A DNA stretch of 64,000 bases from Salinivibrio sp. ES.052 (GCF_900141775.1 NZ_FSRI01000003.1:62001-126000), one strand, 5' to 3'; counted from the first letter of the stretch, positions 1-10,864 are shown. Notes: generated by a model from the sequence alone, not told the origin. Program-made: numbers and translations.

Positions 1-905
1 TACAAGCTAGTTAACGCATTGAGGTGTTGTTTGGCAGAGACTTTCGCCGCTTCAACCGATTGCGCCATCTCCTGCTCGACCGCGTCAGTGTATAAAGGAA
101 TAAATTGTGGCTCCCAACGCGACAACGTTGCCGGCGAATACTGCTTGGAGAACACACTCAGCACTTGAGCGTTGTTAAGGGAAGGCTGTGACGTATCCAC
201 TTTATACGGGGTTTGAAAATAGGGAATATGTGGGTAGCCCAACCAGGCGATCGCCACTAAGCCAGCACCTACAATCCCTGCCAATAAACTGCGAAGTCGG
301 CTTTTTTTAACCGTGATCGTAGGGTTAAGGCTCTCGTTTTTCTGCTGTTGTTTTATCACGCTATGAAAACGCGTTTCTATACGATCAATATGCTCAAACA
401 AAACATACGCGAGTCCCTCATAATCAACCACATGCTTTGGTTGCTGCTGTTCGAACACATGATACAGGGTATCGCAGAGCTTTTCACAACGGTACAACTC
501 ACGTAATGCTTGTTGATCTGGTTTTATCTGATTAAGCTCCCCCAATACGCGAGCATTCACCCACTCCAGCGCCTCTTTACGCGCCCGGGCCCATTTTTCA
601 GACACCTCTTCCTCGTTATTCAAACAAGCAAGGATCAATTCCAACCCATTTGCAAATCCTGCTAGGCCGCCAATTTTTAACGCCGCGACGGTATAGTAGC
701 CACTGAGCAGTAAATCAATGCCCTGCTCACTGGCGAGCGCTTGACAGTTATCTTTTACAAACTGCCAATCGGTTCCCCCAGATAATGGCGAGTGTCGCTT
801 ATTAATTTGATCTCTAATTGCTTGATAACGCTCGTCATCACGCAAGGGTTGAACATCTTGGATAATACGAAAAGGCTGGTTATCAATCGAGAGTATAAAA
901 GACAT
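1..905 (-). CDS. vasL: T6SS accessory protein VasL (ImpA N-terminal domain), partial
   Basis: This minus-strand frame opens with ATG at 905 and stays open to the left edge, so the first 301 codons are visible and the C-terminus is missing. The N-terminal half looks like the ImpA N-terminal domain of TssA/VasL proteins. A hydrophobic segment at about residues 203-225 (LLAGIVGAGLVAIAWLGY) would be a single membrane helix. It is the gene immediately downstream of tssM in a cluster with V. cholerae gene order, where VasL occupies this place. A GGA-containing ribosome site precedes the ATG, 47 bp after the tssM stop. The exact function of VasL is poorly known; it is thought to be a TssA-like accessory factor. 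The family call is an inference from position and domain type. Confidence 0.8.
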   Translation of the reverse strand, partial: MSFILSIDNQPFRIIQDVQPLRDDERYQAIRDQINKRHSPLSGGTDWQFVKDNCQALASEQGIDLLLSGYYTVAALKIGGLAGFANGLELILACLNNEEEVSEKWARARKEALEWVNARVLGELNQIKPDQQALRELYRCEKLCDTLYHVFEQQQPKHVVDYEGLAYVLFEHIDRIETRFHSVIKQQQKNESLNPTITVKKSRLRSLLAGIVGAGLVAIAWLGYPHIPYFQTPYKVDTSQPSLNNAQVLSVFSKQYSPATLSRWEPQFIPLYTDAVEQEMAQSVEAAKVSAKQHLNALTSL

Positions 906-952
906 TTAGCATTCCTGATAAAGCAAGGGCGAGACACTCGCCCCATGATCAG

Positions 953-3900
953 TTAGTAGAGGTTTCGTGACAGCTTGAACGATTTGAACAAGCGCTGCGT
1001 GAATGGATTAGTGGCAGCCTGAGCATTAACACGATAGATCATTCCACCGCCATCAACATTGAATTGATAATCAACCGAGGTCGTGCTTGCAGATACCACT
1101 GCACCTCGATCTAACAAACGGAACAGAGCCCACGGGCCTCGGATTACAACGCTACGTGGTGACAAATTGGTTTTGGTGGGAACCAAGGTTAATTTAGACG
1201 TCGCCGAATCACGAAGCGTATTTGGCCAAATTAACTCAATACTGTCTCGTGGCCCGTGACTATATGTTACATACTGACCATCAACATTGAGGACACTGCG
1301 TCGCTTGTTACTACTTAAGCGCAGAGGCTCTACTGAGAAGCTCACATCCAAAATACCTTTACGATTAAAGAAAGCTTCGCGGATTTTTTGTGCTTTTTGG
1401 ATCTGCGCTAGCAAATCGGGACGAATCAGAGAACCATTTCCCCCCTGCGCACCCACCGAGATATTTTCATCAATGAACATTTTCAGCTGACTATTGTAGA
1501 AGTTATCCAGGGTTCCTTCCGGCGCAAAGAAGCTTTCAAAGTCGCTAAGTGATGCATCTTTACTGGCATTCGGGTTAAATGGATATCGATTCGCCAACTT
1601 TTGTTGATAAGGGCGGTATACATCTTGATACCAACGAGTTTCAAGGTGCTTAATCGCCGCTTGCTTTACGACATGCCAACTTTCATCAGCCAATGTATCA
1701 ACCATGCCGTCAAGCGGTTCAGGTAATCCTGTCGCAATACGTTTAAGCGTATAAATGGGGTCAGTATTGACGAGCTTGACACGTGCTTTAGTTGCATCCA
1801 GTGCTGCCGTTCCGACATCGGGGGCATCTTGGATAGATTTAAGGTAGTTTTTTAAATCTTGCACCGACGCCAATACTTCATTCAGATAAGCCGGTTTATC
1901 ATTCACGGCTTTAACAAGGTTATTTAGATCCGAAAAAGGCGCTTGTATTTGTGACGCAACTTCATACTTCGGATTTTCTGCAATTGCCTCTTGGGCATCT
2001 TCATCCAACCCAAGTCCCGACGCAAGTTGAGTATTGGTCTCAAGTGTACGCAGTAAACGCTGTAAGGGGCCGACATGACCTGTAAAATTATCCAGAACTG
2101 TTACAGCATCATTGATATCACTGAAAAATTTAATATTAATTTCGTTGAGCGCAGTGCGCCACGTATTGGTGTAATCTGCAACGTAAAGGTCACGTATTTT
2201 ATTTCTTAGCGCTTTTTTATCCGCCTCACTGAACTCCGCCGTCTCGGTCTCACCTAACACCCAGCTATCGATTAACGCCAAGTCAGAAACCGATTGCAGC
2301 TTAGGAATAAAATAGTCTTCAAAGCCACTCTTCGTGAGCATTTGAGAAATATATAAGTTGTCGCTATCGACTTCCCGCTCATCAAAAACGACGTCAAAGA
2401 CGGGCCCTACCTCGTTACGTAGATTCATTCCCGTACCCAGAATCGTCTCCGCATCTAACTTTAAGTTCCGGTACACGCGTTGATCCGTTGGCATAGTCCG
2501 TAAATACGCTTGCGTACGAGCGATAGTAAAATCGTAAGGGCGCATTACTCGATCAGAGATTCTATCACCTCTTATGCGCTCGCCAGTCAAATCAGTATGG
2601 CGCATAGCGTAATCAAGGTGGTCGAGCAAACGCTCTTGAATCGTTTTTTGGCCTGCAAACTCTTGCTGCCATTGCTGGCTAAAATAGTCCATTACATAAT
2701 CATGGTAGCGGCCGCTCTTATCAACCATCATCCGGTAAACACGTAACGCAACTAGCTGCTCCTGATCCGTCTCAGCTTGGTTAATATCGACTACAGTATC
2801 TGCCATTAAGAGTGGTAAGAATCGGCTCTTTAGTAAATTGAGATAGGTTTGTTCGACTTTCGGCCCAATCACATGACCTTGATACAACCCAAACTCTGAA
2901 ATATATTTAGGTTTTTTTCGGAAAAAACCGAATTCCAGCGTCGCCTGACGGATCTGATTGAGTGGTTTAAGCACTTCTCGTTGAGATGCACTACTCGTAT
3001 TACTTGAGAATTGAGCTTTATACTGATCGACCTTTGTCAAAACAGCATCCGCATGCTCCACGTTAGTAACATAATAACGATGCCACGTGCCCACTAATAA
3101 AAGAGTAGCAATAGAACAAGCCAATACCGACATTCCCATTAAGCGCCGTTTGTGTTTTTCCACACGAAAGTTATCTGAGGCGAGCCCTGCTTCTGGATAA
3201 ATAATGTTGCTAAACAGTTTTTGGGTAAAGAAAACCGTTGAGTTCTTAGATTTTTGAGCGTGGTTGACCGCATGTGATAAGCCATAACGACGAGAAGCAG
3301 CATCATCAAACGCATTCGTTGGCACCCCTTGTTGATATACAGAGGTGAAATAGGCGCCCCTAACCAATGCCGATGTCGAGAATTGATCACTGGCCAATGC
3401 TTCATTAAAAAATGTCGCCAGAATATCTTTAAGGCCGGCGACTTGACGTGAGAAGCTATAAATCGCTTTACGATCTTCAAAATCAAGTGGGGCAGCAAGC
3501 GCATGAGGAACAATGGCATTGATGCGATCAATAAACGCAGAGTAATCGTCATCGAACTCTTTCAGCCATGAGTCCAAGTCATCCACCGAGTTTAAAGAAA
3601 AGGTAAAGCCAAGCACCTCATCGCGTTGCTGTTTGGAATAATGTTTAAAAAACGGTTCGAAACCATACAACAAATCTAGCTTAGTCAGTGCGATATACAC
3701 AGGTAGTCTGGTGGATAACGTCTCCATCAGCTCACGTAATCTCGCACGCAACAAATTCGCATACGCTTTGCGTTCTGATGCAGTAGCAGTCGCTAAATGT
3801 GACGCATCCAACGTTAAAACAATACCGTTCAGAGGGCGACGACTGCGAGTTTGCTCAAGCCACTCAACAAAATGCAACCACAAACGACGCTCAAGCTCGC

Positions 3901-4498
3901 CATCATTGTTTTCATCTTTATTGCCTTGCGTCAGCAACTCACCATCCGGATCGATAAGTACAGACTCATCTCCGATCCACCAGTCAAATGAGTAAGGATT
4001 TTCGCTCTTTTTTCCCGATGCACGCATCACAGACGAAAAAACAAAGTTTTGGCCTGACCGATTAATCAGGCTGGTTTTCCCAGCGTTTTCAAGCCCTAGA
4101 ACAAGATACCAAGGCAGGGCGTACAGATGGTTACGTTTATTCAGATTTTGCTTCATGTTAGCAATCACCTGATTCAACTCTTTTTCCTGACGCTCTTCGT
4201 ATATCTGAATCGGGTCTTCACGCAGTCGCTCAGTGTGCGCTTGCTCTGCCTGGAAACTTTGCAGCTTACGCCATTGCCAAACACCCCAAATGGCTAATGC
4301 CCCCAAGGTAATAAAGCCACTGAATATCGCACGCGCCATCACAGATGCCAACGGTGTCTGTTCGCCAATCGTTAACCAAGGGCCGGCCCACCAGATGGCG
4401 ACATTAACGAGAATAAATATCGCTGCTAATAAAATAGGAAAGGCTGCGACCATGCCAGGTTTAAGCTTTTTCGCTATTTTGAAAAGATGTTTCCACAT
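953..4498 (-). CDS. tssM: T6SS inner-membrane protein TssM (IcmF/VasK)
   Basis: This 1181-residue protein is the large inner-membrane ring component of the T6SS membrane complex with TssL and TssJ. Two hydrophobic helices at about residues 16-40 and 55-76 are followed by a Walker A motif GLENAGKT at 135-142, as in IcmF proteins. A third membrane segment (about 450-475) leads into a long periplasmic part that should reach TssJ at the outer membrane. Length and domain order are normal for VasK. The ATG at 4498 has AAGGGCG about 7 bases upstream. It is next to last in the visible operon, 16 bases after the vasJ stop and before vasL. I see no frameshift or damage. Confidence 0.97.
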   Translation of the reverse strand: MWKHLFKIAKKLKPGMVAAFPILLAAIFILVNVAIWWAGPWLTIGEQTPLASVMARAIFSGFITLGALAIWGVWQWRKLQSFQAEQAHTERLREDPIQIYEERQEKELNQVIANMKQNLNKRNHLYALPWYLVLGLENAGKTSLINRSGQNFVFSSVMRASGKKSENPYSFDWWIGDESVLIDPDGELLTQGNKDENNDGELERRLWLHFVEWLEQTRSRRPLNGIVLTLDASHLATATASERKAYANLLRARLRELMETLSTRLPVYIALTKLDLLYGFEPFFKHYSKQQRDEVLGFTFSLNSVDDLDSWLKEFDDDYSAFIDRINAIVPHALAAPLDFEDRKAIYSFSRQVAGLKDILATFFNEALASDQFSTSALVRGAYFTSVYQQGVPTNAFDDAASRRYGLSHAVNHAQKSKNSTVFFTQKLFSNIIYPEAGLASDNFRVEKHKRRLMGMSVLACSIATLLLVGTWHRYYVTNVEHADAVLTKVDQYKAQFSSNTSSASQREVLKPLNQIRQATLEFGFFRKKPKYISEFGLYQGHVIGPKVEQTYLNLLKSRFLPLLMADTVVDINQAETDQEQLVALRVYRMMVDKSGRYHDYVMDYFSQQWQQEFAGQKTIQERLLDHLDYAMRHTDLTGERIRGDRISDRVMRPYDFTIARTQAYLRTMPTDQRVYRNLKLDAETILGTGMNLRNEVGPVFDVVFDEREVDSDNLYISQMLTKSGFEDYFIPKLQSVSDLALIDSWVLGETETAEFSEADKKALRNKIRDLYVADYTNTWRTALNEINIKFFSDINDAVTVLDNFTGHVGPLQRLLRTLETNTQLASGLGLDEDAQEAIAENPKYEVASQIQAPFSDLNNLVKAVNDKPAYLNEVLASVQDLKNYLKSIQDAPDVGTAALDATKARVKLVNTDPIYTLKRIATGLPEPLDGMVDTLADESWHVVKQAAIKHLETRWYQDVYRPYQQKLANRYPFNPNASKDASLSDFESFFAPEGTLDNFYNSQLKMFIDENISVGAQGGNGSLIRPDLLAQIQKAQKIREAFFNRKGILDVSFSVEPLRLSSNKRRSVLNVDGQYVTYSHGPRDSIELIWPNTLRDSATSKLTLVPTKTNLSPRSVVIRGPWALFRLLDRGAVVSASTTSVDYQFNVDGGGMIYRVNAQAATNPFTQRLFKSFKLSRNLY

Positions 4499-4514
4499 GA
4501 ATTTTCGCCCTTAA

Positions 4515-5924
4515 TCACTCTGACGTTGTATTGCGTTCAAGTTGTTCAACCAAGCTGGGTTCCCAGTCGGTGACGCTCATGGTTTTAATTTCTTGATTTA
4601 GTGTTTGATACTGCTCCTGAGCCATGCTATTGAGCTGATTAGCTTGCATTAAATCCGCTGAAATCATCCGCCAATAGAAGTGCTCGCGAGGCTCTCTTGA
4701 CGCCTGTAGCCCATCGTTAAGCATGGATAGAGCCACCGCGATACCACCCTCTTTTGCCAGCGATAACGCTTCTTTTCTCTTTTCCTGCCAATCACCGTTG
4801 GTCGTTTGCCCACCCGCTTGGCTGGCAGTGCTATTGGCCAACCAGTCTTTTACGGCATCAGAGACAAACGGCTCTCCACCCTTAAATTGTAAGTCTTTTA
4901 GCCCAGGAAGACGCTCGAGGAATTGACTAACTTCGGACTGAATCGCTTCGCACCAGCTTTCATGTCCAAGCTTTTGTGCAATGGTATAGCTCATTAAATG
5001 GCCATCAAACCAATAAGGAGCCATCGTGAGACTTTGTTCGACTTGCCGCCATAAGGCCAGGTCAGGGTGCCGGATTTTGTCTTGGTAATCCTTGACACGA
5101 TCTTGTTGCATACCTCGCAACTGAGTCTCGCCACCTGGTTTATGATCAGGCAGAGCCGTAATGCTATACCAGACAGCATAACGACGAAGCCGAATAGCAA
5201 GCGCCATACCATCATCTTGCTCAGCCAAGAACGAGGCAATTTTAAGTAGTGTTTGTTTTGTTGCCTTGTCGCTAGAGTGGTCAACATCCAATCCTGAAGA
5301 TGCCGTCGTTGTCGCTGCACGTGATGATGTTTGCGATTTTTCTTTAGGCGTTTGATTAGCCCGTTGACGCTCCTCGGCTTTTCGACATTCCGCACGGATA
5401 TTAACGATGACGCTATTCACCACATCGTTCGCTAACCCTTTCTCTTCGATCGCCTGCTCCCACGCTTCCACCGCTTGGGTAAGTGATTCCCGATCTTGCG
5501 CATCGAATTGACCAAAGTCTGTTTTGTCTACCGCGATGGAGAATCGCTGAGCCATTTGGCTGAAAAATTTTCGACGGGGTAAGTGACCACGCTTTCCAGG
5601 CGCAGGAAAACTTTCCTCCCAGAATTGAGACATGAAATCTGCCATCACTTCAAACGCCAGGATAAAACGCGCTGGAGAGGCCTGGTTATGTAAGCACTGA
5701 AGCAGATAGGTCAACAACTTAATGTCTTTACTCTTCTCTGCCAACAGTGTCACGACACTGTGCTCTACTTCATCCCATTGCACATCAGCATGGGACAGCG
5801 AACCCACCTTCATCATTTGATCTTCAACAAAGTCAAACAACGGATCGTCCACTAACCGCTCGCCCACGGCGCTGTTCTCGGAGACTGGTTGCGAAATACA
5901 GCGCTTATATTCTTTCAATTCCAT
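4515..5924 (-). CDS. tssA: T6SS protein TssA-like (VasJ)
   Basis: A 469-residue ImpA/TssA-family protein. The N-terminal part carries the ImpA_N region (about residues 5-130), including DDPLFDFVEDQMMKVGSL, and the C-terminal part is the VasJ-type extension. TssA proteins act in the cytoplasm and cap or prime sheath and tube assembly at the baseplate. I chose the ATG at 5924 (MELKEYKRC) rather than the TTG at 5939, because 5924 lies just 2 bp beyond the vasI stop and fits tight operon spacing. A low-complexity linker rich in T, A and S near residues 195-225 separates the two domains. The position between vasI and tssM matches V. cholerae VCA0119. Confidence 0.92.
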   Translation of the reverse strand: MELKEYKRCISQPVSENSAVGERLVDDPLFDFVEDQMMKVGSLSHADVQWDEVEHSVVTLLAEKSKDIKLLTYLLQCLHNQASPARFILAFEVMADFMSQFWEESFPAPGKRGHLPRRKFFSQMAQRFSIAVDKTDFGQFDAQDRESLTQAVEAWEQAIEEKGLANDVVNSVIVNIRAECRKAEERQRANQTPKEKSQTSSRAATTTASSGLDVDHSSDKATKQTLLKIASFLAEQDDGMALAIRLRRYAVWYSITALPDHKPGGETQLRGMQQDRVKDYQDKIRHPDLALWRQVEQSLTMAPYWFDGHLMSYTIAQKLGHESWCEAIQSEVSQFLERLPGLKDLQFKGGEPFVSDAVKDWLANSTASQAGGQTTNGDWQEKRKEALSLAKEGGIAVALSMLNDGLQASREPREHFYWRMISADLMQANQLNSMAQEQYQTLNQEIKTMSVTDWEPSLVEQLERNTTSE

Positions 5925-5926
5925 GT

Positions 5927-6601
5927 TTACCAACCACAACGAGAACGAAGCGCACCCAGTGTCTCAGGCAACGGCTGGGTGTCAAAAGTTAAACCATCAA
6001 CGTATTGGGAATTTGAACGAATGGTTAAGCGATCTTCTGTAGACAATGCCTTCATCAACCGAATAGCAGGTAATCCCCGCGACGAGGAAAGCACGACCCC
6101 TAAATCGCCATTGCGCCAGTATTGCGTCTGACCATTTGGGAAAGTCAATTTCATTCTCCCATCCTCGATAGGCTCGGGAAGCATCAGTTCAACGCGGCTT
6201 AAATTATCGATACAACTGAGCATTAACAGCGGCTGTTCACCGCCTCGGAAACTAGTTGAAATGTTACTCGCCCGCAATGTAATCCATGCACTGCTACCTC
6301 GACCCTCGCCTTTCTCTGTCAACGACCAAGACTGGGGAGCGCTTTGTTGTGCTGCTATCATCGCTCGTCGCCATTGCAACGGCTTTTGCGATTGATTGTC
6401 TCTTGCTTCAACCGGTACCACTTGGGTGTTAAATACACGATCAAAGCAGGCAAGACGATCGAGTCGTGAAGTCACCGCGCGGCATTGATTGGCCTGTTCA
6501 ACTTGTTGCTGAGTAGATACGAGAGTGCTCCCTATCGCGGATGGCGCCAATATGGACGCCAGCATGACCCCTGCCAGGACAAAGTAGTTTTGTTTATTCA
6601 T
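5927..6601 (-). CDS. vasI: T6SS-associated protein VasI (TagO-like)
   Basis: A 224-residue protein with an N-terminal hydrophobic stretch (VLAGVMLASILAPSAIG) typical of a signal peptide, so it is probably periplasmic. After it comes QCRAVTSRLDRLACFDRVF, the conserved Cys-containing start of the VasI/TagO minor T6SS protein family. The ATG at 6601 overlaps the vasH stop by the ATGA arrangement; the longer frame reaching 6628 would overlap vasH more and is less likely. Its role is not well defined. In other systems this family is an accessory, non-structural component. Position after vasH and before vasJ agrees with V. cholerae. Confidence 0.9.
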   Translation of the reverse strand: MNKQNYFVLAGVMLASILAPSAIGSTLVSTQQQVEQANQCRAVTSRLDRLACFDRVFNTQVVPVEARDNQSQKPLQWRRAMIAAQQSAPQSWSLTEKGEGRGSSAWITLRASNISTSFRGGEQPLLMLSCIDNLSRVELMLPEPIEDGRMKLTFPNGQTQYWRNGDLGVVLSSSRGLPAIRLMKALSTEDRLTIRSNSQYVDGLTFDTQPLPETLGALRSRCGW

Positions 6602-8178
6602 GAGGCTTTGATCTCTAGTTTTCGGCACTTATAGGTCAAGGTACGTTTCGGTATTCCTAAACTTTCTGCAGCTTTACTTTTATCGCCATCGAACTGCGAC
6701 AATCGATCCACGATGATCCGTTGTTCAAAATCAAGCAATGCTTGTTTTAAATCGGCAATGGATGCTGCATCAATATTCAGTACGTTGTTAGCCATCGATG
6801 CTCCATTCGCATACCCAGCAGGTAATTCTGCACTTTTGGTCAGCGCGAGCGGAGTATGCCCGCTATTGATACACCCACTGAAAGTTGTCGTACCAATTGA
6901 TTCACCGTCAGACGTTTGCGCACAAGCATATTCAATGAGATGCTTCAACTCTCGCACATTACCCGGAAAGGTATAGCCCAAAAGAATATCTAGCGCTTGA
7001 GACTCAAGATCACGAATTCTTGTCCCATGTCGCTGATTGAACTTAGCTATAAAATGGTAGCTAAGCTGGCGCACATCCTCTTTACGTTGAGCAAGCGAAG
7101 GCACATGGATCGGATACTGTAATAAGCGGTAGTAAAGGTCTTGACGAAATGAACCTGATTTCACTTTTTCAAGTAGATGAACATGCGTTGCAGACACGAG
7201 GCGAAAATCAGATTGACGTTCTCGATACCCACCTACCGGCCGAAACGATCCTAATTCCAGTACACGAAGAAGCTTGGCTTGCAAAGTCATAGGCATATCA
7301 CCTATTTCATCAAGAAATAGTGTGCCGCCATCTGCTTGCGCAATCAGGCCCTCTTTGTCTGTGATCGCCCCAGAAAAGGCACCTTTTTCATAGCCAAATA
7401 GCTCACTCTCCAATAAGTGCTCTGGAATTGCAGCACAATTAATGGGAATGAACGGTTGATGCTGACGAGGTGATAAATCATGCACTGCACGTGCTACCAA
7501 TTCTTTACCACTACCGGTTTCTCCCTGAACAAGTACCGATAGCTGCGATGAAGCAGCATTGGCGATTTGATCACGGAGCCGGCCCATGAGGGCACTGTCT
7601 CCAATTAAAATCGGCGCCAAGCTCGCCGCCCGCTCTTGCTGACGAGTTTGTTTCTCTATGTCGGTCAAAGACGCTTTCAACGCACGTCGAGTGCTTTCTT
7701 CCCCTTCCATCTCACTTAATAGTGACCACTGATGTTCAAATACATCCAATACTTGTAAAAATGACGCATCCTTCCAGAGTCTAGATAACGCTTGACTATC
7801 GCCCACAAGGCAAAGAAGGAGCTTCACGCTCTTGTTATCATGGATCAATGGCTGAATTGATACCGCCTCAAATAAGCCGAGCTCTCCAATAGTTCGAGAA
7901 AAGGCACGGTTGGACTGCCAAAAAACGATGTCTTCTGCCGCTAAGTGCTTGGGCATCACGTTTTGCAATACATGTGCAAATGGCGTGTCAAAATCGGTTA
8001 CAGACCAAGATTCCCCACTGGCATGGCAGACAAGTTGCCTGCCATCACAACTAGGAACCAGCAGCATTCCTTTGCGCAGCTTGAGCTCGCTGACCAAAAT
8101 CTGGATAAAGCGAGACTGCAAATCTGTTGTTCGCCTTTCCCGAGCTAAGTCAGTAACATAAGCTAGCCAGTTATGCAT
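6598..8178 (-). CDS. vasH: Sigma-54-dependent T6SS activator VasH
   Basis: A 526-residue bacterial enhancer-binding protein. Residues 1 to about 160 form a GAF-like sensory region. The AAA+ domain has Walker A GETGSGKE (219-226), a GAFSGA loop (266-271; the usual form is GAFTGA) and Walker B GGTLFLDE (284-291). The C-terminus holds a Fis-type helix-turn-helix ([22 protein letters not shown]). VasH drives sigma-54 transcription of hcp/vgrG operons in vibrios. Those target operons are not in this window, so it should act in trans. The gene is inside the structural operon, 2 bp after the clpV stop, so its own expression follows that operon. The Ser for Thr change in the sigma-54 contact loop is conservative but worth noting. 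Confidence 0.96.
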   Translation of the reverse strand: MHNWLAYVTDLARERRTTDLQSRFIQILVSELKLRKGMLLVPSCDGRQLVCHASGESWSVTDFDTPFAHVLQNVMPKHLAAEDIVFWQSNRAFSRTIGELGLFEAVSIQPLIHDNKSVKLLLCLVGDSQALSRLWKDASFLQVLDVFEHQWSLLSEMEGEESTRRALKASLTDIEKQTRQQERAASLAPILIGDSALMGRLRDQIANAASSQLSVLVQGETGSGKELVARAVHDLSPRQHQPFIPINCAAIPEHLLESELFGYEKGAFSGAITDKEGLIAQADGGTLFLDEIGDMPMTLQAKLLRVLELGSFRPVGGYRERQSDFRLVSATHVHLLEKVKSGSFRQDLYYRLLQYPIHVPSLAQRKEDVRQLSYHFIAKFNQRHGTRIRDLESQALDILLGYTFPGNVRELKHLIEYACAQTSDGESIGTTTFSGCINSGHTPLALTKSAELPAGYANGASMANNVLNIDAASIADLKQALLDFEQRIIVDRLSQFDGDKSKAAESLGIPKRTLTYKCRKLEIKAS

Positions 8179-8180
8179 TC

Positions 8181-10826
8181 TTACTCTACCTCGCCTTTGA
8201 ATTCGCCATTTTCTGCAAACAGGCGAACACCCGTGATTTGCGCCTTATCGGCCAACTTGTTTAATAGCGCCAATGACACCGGCGGTAACAGCTGCCCTTC
8301 GATAATCGCCTCAAGCATTCGTGCACCATTTTCACTTCGCGTTGCACGTTTCAAAATCTCTTCGATAAGGCTGTCATCGATATCAACAGTTGCGCCATAA
8401 CGCTGGGCGAACGTGTTCTCAAGATGCGTTAACTTGCCACGTACGATTTCTGCTAAGACATCACGTTCAAGCGGAACATAAGGCACCACTTCCATTCGAG
8501 CCAATAAAGCAGGCTTAAAGAACGCTGCTAATTCTGGATATAGAGCATCATCGATGCTGGCTTTGTCATGGGCATGGTCAACAATCGTCTGATAACCCAA
8601 ATTTGACGTAAGGAAAAACACGGTGTTTTGGCAGTCGATCATGCGCCCTTCACCATCAGCCAGCTCTCCTTTATCAAAGGCCTGGTAGAAGATGTTGAGC
8701 ACCTCAGGATGAGCCTTTTCCACTTCATCAAGAAGCACCACGGAATAAGGCATTTTACGGATCGCTTCAGTGAGGACACCCCCTTCACCATAACCAACAT
8801 AGCCAGGAGGAGAGCCGATGAGGCGTGAAACCGTATGTTTTTCTTGGTATTCAGACATATTGATGGTGGTTAAAAATTGCTTACCCCCATAGAGTTGCTG
8901 AGCGAGCTGAACCACCGTTTCTGTTTTTCCGACACCACTTGGGCCAACCAATAAAAACGCCCCCTTAGGACGGCCAGAGCGTCGTAAGTCAGCACGTGCA
9001 GTCAGTAAATGCCGATGTACGCGCTCAATAGCGATGTCTTGCCCTTTAATCGCCTTACCCAGTAGCGTTGTCAGATTGGTGATTTTATAGAGCTCATCGC
9101 TGTTCATCTGATCGATAGGTACACCTGTCCAATCCGAGATGACTTCTGCCACCTGCTCAGCATCAACATGGGGGTGCATCAAGCGTTGATCGTGAGGGAT
9201 CGCATTCAGTGCATCATATTTTTCTGCTAACGTCTTAGCCAGATCGGCACGTTCTTCCTCTAGCGTGCCTTGTTGCTCTTCAGTGAGCACAGACGCTTGG
9301 TCATCATCGGATGGAGGGGTTAGCAACGCCGCTCGTCGTTCAATAATGTCCTCAATGAGGCGTCGCTGTTCATTCCAGCGAACCTGTAAGTCTTGCTTTT
9401 CAGCTTCATCGGCTTGCTCTTGTGTCTCCAACTCATCCAAGCGCACTTGATCAATAGACTGACCAATATATTGTGCACGCTTTAGCATCTCTATTTCTTG
9501 CTGACGTTGGTGGCAGAGTGTCTCTAATAGCGCTAGACGCTTGGGAGGCGTAGTCAGGTTAATAGCAATCCGTGCGCAAGCAGTGTCGAGCACATCAATG
9601 GCTTTATCAGGTAGTTGACGCCCAGATAAGTAACGTGCAGACAGCTCAGCCGCCGCTTTTAGCGCATCATCGGCAATCAGAACCCCATGCGCTTTTTCGT
9701 AGACACTTCCAAGTCCTCGCATAATGTCAACAGCTTGGTCGACAGACGGCTCTTCAAGCTTAACAAGCTGGAAGCGACGAGTCAGTGCGGGGTCTTTTTC
9801 AAAGTATTTTTTGTACTCTTTCCAGGTCGTCGCTGCGATAGTACTCAATTCACCACGTGCAAGTGCAGGCTTGAGCAAGTTTGCTGCATCGCTACCTCCT
9901 TCCTGGTTTCCTGAGCCAATGAGCGTATGAGCTTCATCAATAAAGAGAATGACCGGGTTCGGCGCACTCTTTATTCCGTCAATGACGCCTTTCAAGCGTT
10001 TCTCAAATTCTCCTTTAACCGAAGCACCTGCTTGCAGTAACCCTAAATCAAGACAAAAGAGCTCAACGTTTTGCAGGCGATCGGGCACATGCCCTGCGGC
10101 AATACGCAGCGCAAGCCCTTCAACCATGGCACTTTTACCGACCCCAGCATCACCCACCACGATAGGGTTATTTTTGCGACGACGGCAAAGAATATCGACC
10201 ATCAAATTGAGCTCTTCTTCGCGACAGAGCACTGGGTCAAGCTCACCATTTTTAGCTTGTGCGGTAATATTGGAGCAATACTTATAAAGTGGGGAGTCAC
10301 TCCCTTCAGCCACTGGTGCTTTTTTTCCTTTCTCACCCTTATCCATCACCGCCGTCTCAGCGGAGTCTGCCACGATTGCCGAAAAATGCGTTTTTAAGCT
10401 TTCTCGATTAATACTCGCCAATAATTTAGAGGCCGGGCGAGACAAGTAGCGATCTGCACGGTTCAGAACAGCGAAGAAAACGCTGCCAGAACGTAACTCC
10501 GATTGATTGAGTTCAGTGGTCGATAAAAGCCATGCTTCCTGTAGTCCCTCGACCAATAATGGGGAAAACGCCGGATAAGTATCCAGTGTGTTATCACGCT
10601 CATAGTTACCAGCAAGGGCTTGTTTAAACAGCTCAATATCAATATTCGCTTGTTTAGTAATAAGTCGAATATCAGACAACGGATTATCTAATAGAACCTC
10701 AAGGAAGTGCTCGATCAACACTTCAGGGTGATGGCGCTCGATACATAATGAAGCGGCTTGTTCGAGCGCTAATTTACTTTGCGCATTCAACTTAGAGATG
10801 AGGGTGGATAATTCAATTCGAATCAC
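8181..10826 (-). CDS. clpV: T6SS sheath-disassembly ATPase ClpV (VasG)
   Basis: This 881-residue AAA+ protein of the ClpB/Hsp100 class recycles contracted VipA/VipB sheath. The N-domain with two Clp repeats covers about residues 1-150. The first ATPase module has Walker A GDAGVGKS at 225-232 and Walker B LFIDEAH near 294-300. A coiled-coil middle region runs about 430-540. The second ATPase module has Walker A GPSGVGKT at 628-635 and a VVLLDEVEKAH Walker B. The start is GTG at 10826 (MIRIELSTL), 38 bp after tssL. Length and architecture are normal for the family, with both ATP sites intact. Confidence 0.97.
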   Translation of the reverse strand: MIRIELSTLISKLNAQSKLALEQAASLCIERHHPEVLIEHFLEVLLDNPLSDIRLITKQANIDIELFKQALAGNYERDNTLDTYPAFSPLLVEGLQEAWLLSTTELNQSELRSGSVFFAVLNRADRYLSRPASKLLASINRESLKTHFSAIVADSAETAVMDKGEKGKKAPVAEGSDSPLYKYCSNITAQAKNGELDPVLCREEELNLMVDILCRRRKNNPIVVGDAGVGKSAMVEGLALRIAAGHVPDRLQNVELFCLDLGLLQAGASVKGEFEKRLKGVIDGIKSAPNPVILFIDEAHTLIGSGNQEGGSDAANLLKPALARGELSTIAATTWKEYKKYFEKDPALTRRFQLVKLEEPSVDQAVDIMRGLGSVYEKAHGVLIADDALKAAAELSARYLSGRQLPDKAIDVLDTACARIAINLTTPPKRLALLETLCHQRQQEIEMLKRAQYIGQSIDQVRLDELETQEQADEAEKQDLQVRWNEQRRLIEDIIERRAALLTPPSDDDQASVLTEEQQGTLEEERADLAKTLAEKYDALNAIPHDQRLMHPHVDAEQVAEVISDWTGVPIDQMNSDELYKITNLTTLLGKAIKGQDIAIERVHRHLLTARADLRRSGRPKGAFLLVGPSGVGKTETVVQLAQQLYGGKQFLTTINMSEYQEKHTVSRLIGSPPGYVGYGEGGVLTEAIRKMPYSVVLLDEVEKAHPEVLNIFYQAFDKGELADGEGRMIDCQNTVFFLTSNLGYQTIVDHAHDKASIDDALYPELAAFFKPALLARMEVVPYVPLERDVLAEIVRGKLTHLENTFAQRYGATVDIDDSLIEEILKRATRSENGARMLEAIIEGQLLPPVSLALLNKLADKAQITGVRLFAENGEFKGEVE

Positions 10827-10864
10827 AGGGACACCTAGTTCTAATCAATATAATGTTGTTCGGC

